Of a stretch of DNA of 64,000 nucleotides, positions 12,530-23,012 are shown piece by piece. Origin of the DNA: Motacilla alba alba. Lineage: Eukaryota > Chordata > Aves > Passeriformes > Motacillidae. The stretch covers positions 7,707,439-7,771,438 of the forward strand of contig NC_052030.1 in NCBI RefSeq assembly GCF_015832195.1, given 5' to 3'. The position numbers were made by a program, and so were the translations under genes. Numbering within the stretch: the first letter of the stretch is position 1; each line of letters opens with the position of its first letter. A model generated the notes under the pieces. The model was given only the letters and a program-made list of their open reading frames with translations. It was not told where the DNA came from and made no database searches.

Positions 12530-12950
12530 TGTTCCCTATCTACCTCTCCCTGGCCGTCTGCATTTGCATTGGTTAATAAAATGTCTGATGTTCAATGACT
12601 TTCTGATGGGTGAACAAGATTTGGCATACAGGATGTAGTAGTTTTTCACAGAGGCTAAAATTTCATCCTGGGAGACTGAACCCTCTGTGGCAGCCATACA
12701 CAATCCATAATAACAGAAGCTTTTAACCCATCCATAATTGCTTTCATATAGAAAATGATTGCTGTAAGTTAACTTCATAATTCTAAATCAGTGGCTCTCA
12801 GTAGGAGTTCAGATGCTTTAATTTGCCCTGAATTATCTTTAACTCACAGGCAGTTCATCTATGCTCTTTTCTGATTATGTTCCTTGTCACTCTGACCCAA
12901 ACTTTGTCTGTTTAATTTTTGTTTCCTCTTTCTGAAATTAGACCAATTTC
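12530..12950. promoter_or_regulatory. Candidate conserved non-coding element
   Basis: AT-rich, non-repetitive sequence with many homeodomain/POU-like words (GGTTAATAAAATG near 12571, ATAATTGC near 12737, CTTAATTTG-type words near 12820). The minus-strand frame at 12536-12778 (80 residues) matches no family I know. Based on texture alone. Confidence 0.25.
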
Positions 12951-14662
12951 CAGCAATATTTCACCAGTGGGGATGATAGTGAGTGGATGAGGCACTCCCA
13001 CCTGCAAACCAGCCCATGCTCTGAACCTGTCCTGTGTCCCTGATGTGGCCAAATGGGGTTCTTGGGATCTTTCCCTGGGATGAAGGTGTGGGTACCCCCA
13101 ATAGAGAGGGAGAGCCCCCCAAGCAGGGCCATCTCACTGGTGGTTTCTGGGCTGGTTCATGCCATGGCTCCCTTTCTTTGGCTGTGGGGAGAAGGGGAGG
13201 GCATTGTGGCTGTCTCTGTGTGGACCCAGCACGTGGAGGTTTCCTGGGCACAGCGTTTGATGAACTGGGATGGCACATACAGCACAGATGTGGTGGCAAT
13301 CTAGGGGTGCCTCCCTAATGAGGACAAAGCTCCTGGCTGGGTCGTTTGGCAGTCCCAAAACAAGCAGGGTGGCCACTCCTCCCCTTATGGCAGCAGCCAG
13401 CTTGTGTGATTTTGAGTGACAGCAGATGAAGGGATTGCATTACGCCTTGTCTCTAGAACTGCACATCTGTGTCAGCTCCTCGCTAAATCAATACACAGGA
13501 TGCTGAAGGAAAAATACTTTCAGGCTCCTCATGTCTTTATGCATCAAACTGATTGGGCAATGAGAATCTTGGGTGATAGCAGGGATTCTGGTGGCTCTGG
13601 GCTGATGAACTTCTTGTCAAATCAAAGGTGAGAGCTGGGTCCTGGAAAGTGCTGGCAAGTTGTTCCCCTGGTTGTGTGGATTCCCTACCAGTGGTAGTTA
13701 CTTAGCAATTTGGATAGAAATCTTCGACTTAGGAGCCTGTGGTACAGCATCAAGAAGTGGAGAAAAATCACTTTGCATGTTCCAACAGACTAACAAATTA
13801 CCTATGGAAATGCACTTGGGAATATTCCTCAGTAATTGGATTTCAGCTGTTGTTTCAGTGTATGTGCCCCTGGGCTGTGGAGGTAAAAGGACTCCACTGA
13901 AGTGCTTTGAAATGTTCTCTGGCACCTACAGAATGTGTTTACTATTAAAAAGTGAAACCTGCAAGTCAGAACGCTACTAAGTGCAGTTTAAAAACAAAAT
14001 TGCGCCCCTGCAGCATAGCTCAGGGTGCTGAAGCATCTGGTTTATCCAGACAGTCTCTTCTCAGAAACATTCCTGTGACTTGAGTGGAGAAGTGTCTGTG
14101 TCTTCTGCCAGGCTAACATGGGCACAGCTGTGTTGGCAGCAGGGTGCAGAGCTGGAACCCTTGAACAATGGCTGCTTTGAGCTGGGAGTCCACAGGGCCT
14201 GGAGTAGGCTAAGAAACACCGAGGAGGCTTTGAAGGATGAACTCTTCTAGTTCTGGTATCTCTTGGATGCACTTGTCCTGCCCCTGGAAACAAAAGTGCT
14301 CTTACAGGCTTGAAATACAGAGAATTTGCTGCTTTTGAAGAGTGTGAGGAGCAATAGCTCCTTAAAGTACGTGCAGTGTGTGTGGTGAAGAGGAGACGTG
14401 CTCTTGGGACACTGACCCTGGATGTCTGGCACCTTTTTCTTTAAATGCTGGTGACATCTCCAGTCCTGGCCTTGATGCTGAAACCACAGATGAAATAGGG
14501 AGGAATAAGCTGTCAGTAACATCACAGGATGACCACTGAGTTTGATATGGAAGAATTTGAAGTAAGTTGGATAGAACTGAGTCTGGATGCCCAGAAAAAA
14601 TTCTTGAATTTGGGAGAAGAAGGGAAGTAAAGCCTTTTTCCTTAGCTGAAGAGATGGTGGGG

Positions 14663-14727
14663 GTTTTTGTTGTTGTTGTTTTGGTTTTGGTTTCTTGTTG
14701 TTTTTTTTTTGTTTGTTTGGTTTTTTA
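14663..14727. repeat. T-rich low-complexity tract (TTG/TTTG-rich)
   Basis: Irregular runs of T broken by G, including GTTGTTGTTG near 14669 and TTTGTTTGTTTGG near 14709. Low-complexity DNA. Confidence 0.8.
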
Positions 14728-15306
14728 AAGTGGTGATCCCAGTTGTCTAAATTCTGATTCTCAGTGGCTACATGCTGCAGTTGTCTGCTCACACTGGGCA
14801 TCACTCAATCTTTTCCAGTGGAGATGTATACTGAGATGAAAAGGACTAGACTTGCACTTCAAGAGCTGTATGTGCAGTTCCAAATCTAACCATGAGTTTA
14901 AAACACAGCATCCTGAAAAGGTGCTGATTTTGAAGTGGGAGGGCTCCCTTGGGAATCTCTCTTCAAAGGTCACCTTCAACTTGTTTTGCACAGAAACACA
15001 TTTCTAGGATTCTACAGAGCAATAAAAACCCAAACATCCCTAGCGTGAAAAGTAGGACTTTGTTTTTCACAAGGTTTTTGAGTGTAAACCAGAAGTTATT
15101 ATGTGTGTGTTACATGTGTCGAAGAGCAGGGAAATGGGATTTTCTCTTCTATTAAAGCAGAGTTTGCCAGGTGACTTACAGAGCTGAATTCTACACCTGC
15201 CTGTGGGTCAGCCATAAGCAGAGGCAACTGGAAGATCACCACCTTTACCCCTAGATTTACTTTTTTTCTCTGAAGCTATTGAAAGCCTCCCATCTCCATC
15301 TGAACT

Positions 15307-15341
15307 CTTCGGCTCTCCCTGCCCTTTGGCAGGAGCCGAAG
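15307..15341. other. Strong stem-loop at the edge of a CpG-rich element
   Basis: CTTCGGCTC (15307-15315) pairs perfectly with GAGCCGAAG (15333-15341). An inner stem CTGCC (15319-15323) with GGCAG (15328-15332) encloses the loop CTTT, with a 3-nt bulge (TCC) on the left side. This gives 14 base pairs in 35 nt. It is too short for a typical microRNA precursor. Confidence 0.6.
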
Positions 15342-15675
15342 GCAAACTTGGCCCCGCCAACTGCCCCGGTTGGTTCCGTGGGAGCTACGGGGAGGGAAAT
15401 AAATCTGCTCTGCCGAGCGAGGCAACTAGTTCTGTGGGTTTATAAATGCTGCAATTGAGTGTTTTGACACGGCAGTCAGATACAGTTAATCTTTGCCGTG
15501 ACCCCGCGGTGCGCAGCGCGGGCTCAAACCGCTGGTTAAGCACGTCCGTCTCCTGTTGTAGCATTCGCGCTCCAGCGCCCCGGCTAATCAAGTGTAATAT
15601 ATCTCTGGCTAAAACACACACTCTGCTTTTCACAGCTATTTAAACAAAAAGCAGACCCCGGCGCGTTAGTTACGT
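15320..15675. promoter_or_regulatory. CpG-rich putative regulatory element
   Basis: About 26 CpG dinucleotides in roughly 350 bp by hand count, far above the neighbouring sequence. These are mixed with AT-rich factor-like words (GTTTATAAATGC near 15437, AGTTAATC near 15484, GCTAATCAAGTG near 15581). CpG clusters combined with homeodomain-like sites are typical of developmental enhancers or poised promoters in birds. Neither strand shows a convincing start-and-splice structure. The minus-strand open frame at 15385-15633 (82 residues) is unrecognised. Confidence 0.45.
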
Positions 15676-15680
15676 ACACA

Positions 15681-16743
15681 AATCACACAGGGTTGTGGTT
15701 CCTGTGGTTGGGAAAGGAGTTGGATGGGCTGGGCTTGTTCCGGGGAGGAGGTGTGGGAAAGGTGTGGGAAATGCTTGCTTCTATCTGCCCAAATATGTGG
15801 AAAAAAAAAAACCAACCAAACCCAAAGTGCACTTGGTGTCGTATCAAAGGCTTTGAATCCCGATGGGGAGGGATGGTTTTGTGTATGGATATGGAGAACA
15901 GCTGCTTGGCGTCATCCCAAAGGTTGTGTGTCCTGGTGGAGGGATGGTTATGGGCCCAGGGTCCTGCACCAAGAGTTAGGAGAGGTGGGTGACATCAGGA
16001 GGATCTTGTACAGAGGCTGCACAGATTATCTGGTCTCAGTTCCAGGTATTGATAAGCCTTTCCTACAGGAAAGGGTAGCTCAGGACACAGTCAAATTTGG
16101 GCAGGACACTGGGCGACAAGGATTAGAGGCATAGTATTAATTTAAATTGCTGGGCTTTTCTCTTTGGCAGCACAGCTGGATCTGTAAAACGTGCTGTCCA
16201 CAGAGGTCCAGGATGACTCTGGTATCTCAAAGCAATCTTCCTTTGCAAATTCAGAGAGACCCATTTGCTTTTGTTAGACTTATTCATCCCAGCTTTGATT
16301 GGAAGAAACTGGGGATGTTTTGACAAGAGCTATATGAAGGGATGCTCTGTTTTTAAAGGCCTGAAACAGAGCATGTCCCTGTGCAGGGAAACCACAGGAC
16401 CCCCAATCTCCGATGATGGGGTGACGTGTGGGATGGAGCCTGGAGGTCACTGAAGGGAACAGCATTTTGCCTTGGGCTGGTGTGGATGTATTTGATGGCA
16501 CCTGTGACTTTGGAAGGTGAGGCCAAGGTGTTCACAGAACTTCCCATGGTAGCTCAGAAGTCAACCAGGAAGGAATAAATCATGCAGGAGATTAAAAAAG
16601 AAATCCAAAGAAGAAAAAACATGTTTCAGCATTGGTGCAAATCCTGGTTAGGTTTGCGTGTGAGGCAGTTGTGCCAGTAGTGCACAAAGTAGTCTGTGAC
16701 TTCTAGATTAAAGTGTTAAGTGATTTTTAAAGGTTTATAAACA
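15681..16743. other. Gene-free stretch
   Basis: Nothing recognised apart from a short A-tract with CCAACCAAACCC (near 15801-15822). Open frames are short and overlap on both strands without family resemblance. Confidence 0.6.
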
Positions 16744-16795
16744 CTGGACTGGATGACCTCTTGATACCCCATCAAGCTTTATATTTTCCTGTGAC
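16744..16795 (+). mobile_element. Possible CR1 LINE 3'-end fragment
   Basis: The words ACTGGACTGGATGACCTCTT followed by CCTGTGAC resemble the last 50 or so bases of CR1, where a GGATGATCTC-type motif precedes a C/T-rich stretch and short terminal repeats. It is short and diverged. Confidence 0.4.
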
Positions 16796-17068
16796 ACTTT
16801 GACACTTTTCCCCCAAAGGATCCCAGATGCTTTCTCCTGTAATTTTTCTAGCCTCCTGTTTGATCTCCCTGGGATCCCGGTGTGGATTCATTGATGTATC
16901 TCTGTTAAAATTCAACAAAGCTTCTGCTTGAGAACTCTATTTTACAGAGCAGCTCATCCTGTTGGGTATCGAAAAATTACACAGCTCAGGATAAAATACA
17001 TCCTAACCCACCAAAAGTCCCCAACGCTGAAGCGCGAGGCTCCTCCAGGCAGTACAATGTGTAAGCCC

Positions 17069-17076
17069 TATATAAA
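17069..17076 (+). promoter_or_regulatory. TATA box candidate
   Basis: TATATAAA preceded by CCC and followed by C, about 60 bp upstream of the CpG island. On plus it would set a start near 17100. The reverse complement (TTTATATA) is a weaker match for a minus-strand promoter. Confidence 0.4.
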
Positions 17077-17094
17077 CGTCTGTGTGAAAATAAG

Positions 17095-17241
17095 ATGCTT
17101 AAATCTCTTTTGAATCCCAAGCCCATCACAAAGCCGGTCCACGACCTCTGCTCCTCCCTGCCTTCCCGGCCGCGGAGCCGGGCTCTCCTCCGGGGGCCGG
17201 GGGTGATGCTGCCCGCGCCGCCGCTCGCAAAGCCTTTGAAG
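17095..17241 (+). other. Hypothetical first exon ending at a consensus donor
   Basis: An ATG-initiated open frame (ATG at 17095, in-frame ATG at about 17205) stays open for 49 codons and meets the donor AAG|GTGAGC exactly in phase 0. The TATA box at 17069-17076 would start transcription at about 17100, so the second ATG or a non-coding exon is more plausible than the first ATG. The encoded peptide resembles no family I know and is rich in Pro, Leu and Arg, as expected of translated CpG-island DNA. It could as well be the first exon of a non-coding RNA or chance. I do not call it a CDS. Confidence 0.22.
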
Positions 17242-18021
17242 GTGAGCTCCAGCGCGTACCTGCGGCAGCCGCCGGGCTTGCCGGCGCTCATTGCCATGCA
17301 GGGCATGCTCGGAGAGCAGCGCCGTGGCGGTGTGTTAACTGCGCTGATAAATCTTGTGTAAAAACAACACTCCACCGCGCCGCCAAAGCTCCCTCCGCCT
17401 GGGAGCATCAAAGCCCGACACAAGCGCGGCTCGGTGCTCGCAGCAGCTGCGGCTGCTCGGCGGGGCAGGGGGGCTGCGGGGACACCCCTGGCTCTGGCAA
17501 GAGGGACACACAGTTCTTGGGGTCTCTTAGCAAGGGGCTGTCCGCCCCACAATAACCATCTGACCCCAAGGGTCCATAAATATACCAAAAATATGCTGCT
17601 GGGAGCTGGCTGGTGTTCACAGGAGGAGGGGGGCAGCCTGTGAATTGCTACAAGCAAGTTCGGGTTTTAGCAATAAGAAAAAAATAAATGTAGGGCGTAT
17701 TTTAAGTCTGTTTTCTGTGCTATGAAAGGTAATTGGATGCCATTATAAAATCAAATAGCAATGGATAGGAAAACAGTTGTGCCAGCACTGGAACTGGGTG
17801 CCTGTCTTGTGCAGAGTGCTGCAGGATTGCAACCTGTGCCCTCTGTTAAAGGCTCCAATGTCTTTTAAATGTATTCACTTCTCCTAAAGCTTTGAGTCCA
17901 ACACAGCTTCAACATAGGAGGTACCTGCCATTAAACTTTCTTTTTCCTGTGGCTTGCAATAAGTTACTTCTGTTAAAGGAGATGGAAATTTCTCCTCGGG
18001 AAAAACCACCAGATCAAAAAA

Positions 18022-18108
18022 TAATTTAGGTTGCAGGGGCCCTCAAGAGGTCACCAAGTCCAACCTTTGCTGAAAGCAGGGCTGACCTCAAAGTTAGATT
18101 GGGTTGTG
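18022..18108 (-). mobile_element. CR1 LINE 3'-UTR fragment
   Basis: The plus strand reads AGGTTGCAGGGGCCCTC, then AGAGGTCACCAAGTCCAACC, AAAGCAGGGCTGACCTC and AAAGTTAGATTGGGTTG in order. This is the reverse complement of the conserved CR1 3' region, in which GGTTGGAAGGGACCT precedes AGTCCAACC and AAAGCAGGG. CR1 copies are typically 5'-truncated, as here. The element is old and diverged. Confidence 0.8.
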
Positions 18109-19087
18109 ATTTAAATGTGATGACATTTATTTATATAGTGATAATTGTATAACACTTGGGTGTCAATTTATGTTCAGTCTGGCTCTTCTGAGTAAAGGGA
18201 TAACTGGAGAAAATGGATTTTCTGGGGTTTTTGAGAATTAAGTCTGGGTAATAATCTAACAATCACTGCCTTAGGATAAGTTTTTCCCAGCCTGGCACAA
18301 GGCAGGACCTGAAGGATGCTGTGCAGGGCAGGAGCCTGGGGCAGGTCCCAGATATGGACATGGCCATTGGGACTCAAGGAGGGTCCTGAGATTGTGCCCA
18401 GGTCCATCCCATGGGTATCCCTGTGCCAGGTTCAGCTTCCTACCCTGCCCCTGGCAAAGCAAGGGACACTTTTAATCTGTGCACAGTGACATCAGCCCCA
18501 GCTCCTGCAGCTCTGCTGCATCCCCCTCCTCTCCCAGACATGGAAGAGGAGCTGAGGAAGAACAGAGAAAGTTTTAGTTCAGCAAATCATTTCATTTGAT
18601 AATTATTTATGAGCTAGATCAGAAGCTCATAACAGTAGCTCTTAAGAAAGGCTTCCTGGCTGCTGAGCAGTTGGCATAGTTGTCCTCTGAGAACATTAAA
18701 TATGCATTTGCACAGGTGACTGTGGCTTCTTCCATTAACCCTTGGTTTCCAGCTTTCAGCCATTACTGCACTTCTTACACACAAGCATGTTAATTCTTTG
18801 TAATTCTACCCTAGGGACTCCATTAGGAGTGCAGTGCCCTCTCCCTGAGGTGTAGCAAAGGTAGTTTGTGTTGTCTCCCACTCAGCAGTCCTGCCTTTCT
18901 ATTCTGAAAGCTTTTCCCCTCATACTATCTTTAGTGCTTGGGGATGGAGACTTCTACAGTGGGGCAGGACCAATGCAAGTTGCTGCTCTTGGCTGCCAAG
19001 CAAGGCAGCCAAATATGACCCTTTTGTCAGCTGCTGTCCTTGCTGCTCCTGCCATCTCTGGAATGTTTTTCAAGATTTTTCCCAGGT

Positions 19088-19162
19088 TTTTTTTTTTTGT
19101 TGATTTTTGTTGATTTTTGTTGATTTTTTGTTGATTTTTGATTTTTTTTTTGTTGATTTTTG
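19088..19162. repeat. Simple tandem repeat, 10-bp unit GTTGATTTTT
   Basis: About six imperfect copies of GTTGATTTTT between T-runs. On the minus strand this creates spurious Lys/Asn/Gln-rich open frames. Confidence 0.9.
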
Positions 19163-22156
19163 CCCCAAGGGGAATCCTCCTGGTCCCTCTGCCAGGGAAG
19201 GACCCTGCAGGCCTGCACACCCTCCCAGCTGCATGGTGAGGATCCAGCAGCCACAGTGCACAAGCTGAGTGGGAACACAAGGAGTTAATGTTGAATGCAG
19301 AAGGGCTGCAGGGATCCTCTGCAGCTCTTGGGCAGCTTTGGCACCCTCACTTCATGGTGTCACTTGACAGTTAAAGCAAAGCAGTGCTGCAAAGAACAAA
19401 CTAATTAGATTGGACAACAAGACTGGGAAACAACTTGACTTTGGAGTAATCTGATGCAGGAAGGGAAAGTATTTAATTGCTGGCTTCTTGGCTTTTTGTT
19501 TCAAACCAGACACAGATTTCCAGCCCTTGTGTGGGAGTAGGCAGCTTTCTGGTGTCCAGTAATGGTTTGGATAAGTGAGTATTTCCACTGCTGTGGAACT
19601 TGTTACTCTGCATGATCTGGGAAAAAATTACTGGGTTTCTTTAGTATTTAAGAATTCTGTACCAAATTTCCTCACTAACCTGGGAAGTCGGGCAGATCTG
19701 AGTGGCAAACGTGCCTGGGTGCCTGCCTTCCTGCCTGTCTCCTGCTGTGGGGCTCAGTACCAGCTGCTGGTTTGCACCTTTGATTTCAATTGAGTTTGAC
19801 ACAAAAGCTTCTGATTACCACAGAAAGTTTGGGAGATTTTATTGCACTTAAATCCAGTGGTTGTTCTTTTCTGGGACCATTTTGCACTTGGTGGCTACAG
19901 AAATACATCGCCAATTTCCAGGACCTGTAGTAAGGTGGGCATACCCACCCCTTCTGTGTCTTCTCCAGGTACAGCTCCCCAGCTATGCTGTGTTACCTCT
20001 CCCACAGCTGCAAAACCCTAAAAAGACTCAGAATAAAATCCATTCGAAACCTAGAAATCCTCTTCATTTCCTCCTTTTACCAAAAGCCTTTATGAAATCA
20101 GCTTTTATGCAATGAGCTTTACTGTGTAGATCTACTAGTATGGGTTACAGCTCCAGTTTCCTTTAACATTGAATATTAGTATTTATTATTTATATAATGC
20201 AAACAATGCACTAAACTCAGTGTAAGTGTCTTAGTTACAGATGATATAAACCCCTGATTGTTATTTTTGTGGCTTCATAAATCCAGAATTTCTGATGCTC
20301 CAGTTATCCACCTTTGACACGTGGAATCTGCAAAGTTCTGGTAGCGTTTGCTAAAGGTGGGAAATTCAGTTGATGGATTTCAGGAAGACTGTACCTGAGT
20401 CACCCTGCCTGTAGGAACAGACTTGAATGACACAGTTGCAGCACTTAGGTGCATTTCTTGGGGATGAAGGATTAACAGATGATGGATTAGGCAAATTAAT
20501 CTACGCTTTGTCAGGACTACATTACACAAAGTTCAATTTAGTTTGATGGATTAATTATTTATTATTTATTATTTGCTGTTGCGTGTCAGTAAGTGGCTCT
20601 TCCTAACGTGATGATGTATGGGAGCAGCCCATGCCTGAGCTGCAGTATATAAAGGTCATGGTTTCTGTAATTAACCCCATTTTTCATGGACTTTTAATGC
20701 CAATACATTAATTTGTGCTGGTCTGGAATGAGACACAGAAATGCCTTTCCTGGAGTTAGGTTTTCTTCAGCTCCAAACCATAGGACTATGAGGAGAGTCT
20801 TTTGGGGTACAAGCACAGCCATTCTTCAGGAGGCTGCCTGTGGCTGAATTTCTCTGACCCAGCAATATTTTCAGGGAGACAGAGAGGACCTAGGTGCCTG
20901 CAAAAAAAGTTTTTAAAAAGGATTATGAAGCAGGGTGATAGAGCAGTGTAAACCTGGCAGTGCAAGGTGAGGCTGGGACCAGAGCCACTCTTGAATTTCT
21001 CCAAGGCCTCACACTGAACCATTGCAAACAGATCTTTGCAGCAGAGCAACATCCAGGTCTCACAGGCTGCAGGGCTGTGCTACAGCTATTTCAATGGCTT
21101 TTCTAAGGTGTGATCCCATTTCCTGCCCTCTGAGCTACCTGACTCCTCTCCTGCAGCCTCCTCATTCCTGCTGAGCTGGGTTTTCAGGATGTGCTTGGGG
21201 GCAGCAGTTTCTCTGCAGGGACACCTCCCTGGATCGTGCCCAAGGCTTTGGAAACTGCCACTCCCATCTCATAGCCAGCCTCACAGCCAGAGTGGAGTCC
21301 TGGAGGTGAGGTCAGTGGGCTGCTCCAGGTGGGAGATTTGCCCTTGCCTGGGTACCAGTATCCATGTTCCCAAACAGCACCAATAAACAGGAAAACGCTC
21401 TTTTTTCCTGGTGCAGGAATTGGGGCCAGCCTCTGTTGTGCAGCCCCATCTCTCCATCTGCCTGCAAGGACATGGAAGAGGCAGTGTCCTGCCTGCCTGG
21501 CTGCTCCTCACAGGCAGCAGCAGGTTCCTCTCTGAATTTCCCTGGTTTTGTGGCTTAAGTCAGAACCTTGGGGCTGGCAGAGCGCCTGCTCAACGATACC
21601 ATGGGCTAATCATTTACAGCAGAATGCAAAGGCAAAGAAGTGTGGTTTTAATCTTTACAAATGTATCTAGATAAGCCAGGAGACAGACTTATCTTTTGTA
21701 TTACAAGAATGGAGGGTAAAAAAATCCACTCTGCAGAACGTTTCTGTAGCGTCCTTGGCCTTTTCTTCAGCCTTTGTCTTTTCCTCTGTATCTTGCACTG
21801 TTGAATTAATGGGATATGAACTCTGAATACTTAAGTGATTTATTCATTTTAATTAGCCTCCTAATAGCTTCTGGACAGTGATGGAACATAACGTCGGGGA
21901 CTGGGCTGTTTACCTCCCAAAGCTCAGGGCACTGTGAGTTCCCTGGGCACAGTTCCTGCCCTGCCTGAGCTGCCGAGCAGCCTCTGGGACCGGAGGAGTT
22001 TTGGGCAGGTTGCACGGGTGGAGGATGTGAATGCGAGGGGGTGGAGAAACACAGCTGTGTGCGCTGGTGGCTGGGAGCGCCTCCTCCTCCCCTGGGGAGC
22101 CGCCCCATGGCCAGCGCTGAGCACGGGGGGGATCCCTCTGCTGCTGGGGCTGAGCC

Positions 22157-22755
22157 GGTGGGATGCTCTGGGGGCAGGAACCACGGGGGGATGCTCAGGA
22201 TGCAGGATCATGGGGGGGATGTTCTGGGGGCAGGAACCAAGGGTGGGATGCTCTGGGGGCAGGATCACGGGTGGGATGCTCTGGGGGCAGGAGTCACGGG
22301 TCGATGCCTCGCCTGCCCGGGGCTGAGCAGCCTGGGGCAGGCTCAGCTCTGGCTGATGGGATTCTCAGGATGCAGGAATCACGGGGGGATGTTCTGGATG
22401 CAGGAATCACGGGTGGGATGCTCTGGGTGCAGGATCACAGGTGGGATGCTCAGGATGCTGAAATCAGGGGGGGGATGCTCTGGGTGCAGGATCCCGGGTG
22501 GGATGCTCACATTGCAGGGTCACAGGTGGGATGCTCAGGATGCAGGATCACAGGTGGGATGCTCTGGGTGCAGGATCACAGTTGGGATGCTCAGGATGCA
22601 GGATCACAGGTGGGATGTTCAGGATGCAGGATCACAGGTGAGATGCTCACATTGCAGGAACACAGGTGGGATGCTCTGGGTGCAGGATCACGGGGGGGAT
22701 GCTCTGGATGCAGGATCCCGGGCGGGATGTTCGGTGGGATGCTGCAGGGGCAGGA
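22157..22755. repeat. 28-bp minisatellite, about 18 units
   Basis: The unit begins TGGGATGCTC and has a central GGATGCAGG or GGGTGCAGG and an end GATCACAGG. About five units (22157-22300) are separated by a non-repeat insert (about 22301-22358) from about thirteen more plus a partial one. Three unit types alternate: TCAGGATGCAGG, TCTGGGTGCAGG and TCACATTGCAGG. Because 28 is not a multiple of 3 and no unit type supplies a stop in any phase, long open frames cross it (plus 22041-23021, 326 residues; plus 22163-22894). These are composition artefacts rather than evidence for a protein. Confidence 0.9.
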
Positions 22756-23012
22756 GGGCTCCTCCCCGCCCGGACAGCTCCACCGGCAGCCCCGAGGCGC
22801 CGGCCGGGCAGGAGCTGCCGGCAGATGGGCCTGTCTGGATTCTGCCGGCATGCTCAGCAGGAAGCATACGGCGGGAGGCTGGGGCCCGAGGTGAGGGAGC
22901 CAGCCGCGCTCCTCGCCTTCCGCTGCGCGCACGAAGCTGTGAATGGGAGGGAAGTCGGAGCTCTGGAGCAGCCGAGGCTGGGGGCAGAGATTCGCACCGT
23001 TCCCGTTTAGCG
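22756..23012. promoter_or_regulatory. CpG-rich block beside the minisatellite
   Basis: About 25 CpGs in 250 bp by hand count. It contains a perfect 10-bp inverted repeat (TGCCGGCAGA at 22816-22825, TCTGCCGGCA at 22841-22850) with a 15-nt loop, and a donor-like GAG|GTGAGG at 22890/22891. It may be a small CpG island with promoter activity. No TATA box or coding exon is evident. Confidence 0.4.

Larger units (their letters stand above)
8593..15300. other. Gene-free stretch with scattered low-complexity DNA
   Basis: No exon, RNA gene or transposon recognised. It contains a 27-T tract (10218-10244), a T/TG-rich tract (about 14663-14727) and an AT-rich, conserved-looking block at about 12530-12950. 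The longer open frames (for example minus 10059-10565, plus 11148-11801, minus 14247-14804) cross low-complexity tracts or GC-rich patches and carry no recognisable domain. Confidence 0.55.
16985..17490. promoter_or_regulatory. CpG island, candidate promoter
   Basis: From about 17130 to 17490 I count roughly 38 CpGs in 360 bp at about two-thirds GC, an observed/expected ratio close to 1. The surrounding DNA is CpG-poor. A TATA box (TATATAAA, 17069-17076) lies just upstream on plus, which would place a start near 17100. A consensus splice donor follows on plus (GAAG|GTGAGC, exon end 17241), and another lies on minus (CAG|GTACGC, exon end 17260). In birds most such islands are promoters, often of developmental genes or long non-coding RNAs. 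No coding exon can be recognised, and direction is uncertain because TATATA is near-palindromic. Confidence 0.55.
17491..22156. other. Gene-free stretch with one CR1 tail and one simple repeat
   Basis: Apart from the CR1 fragment (18.0 kb) and the GTTGATTTTT repeat (19.1 kb), nothing was recognised. The sub-regions 18600-18760 and 20140-20700 are AT-rich and carry TATGCATTTGCA-like POU words (18709) and ATTATTTATT tracts (about 20553-20573). They could be regulatory, but I have no stronger evidence. Confidence 0.5.

Noticed and set aside
14005..14040. tRNA-like A box (CATAGCTCAGGGTGCTGAAG)
   Set aside because: No B box or acceptor stem pairing follows within the right distance.
16986..17657. 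223-residue open frame on minus across the CpG island
   Set aside because: GC-rich island DNA has few stops. The product is Arg/Gly/Ala-rich and unrecognised, and it crosses a donor-like site.
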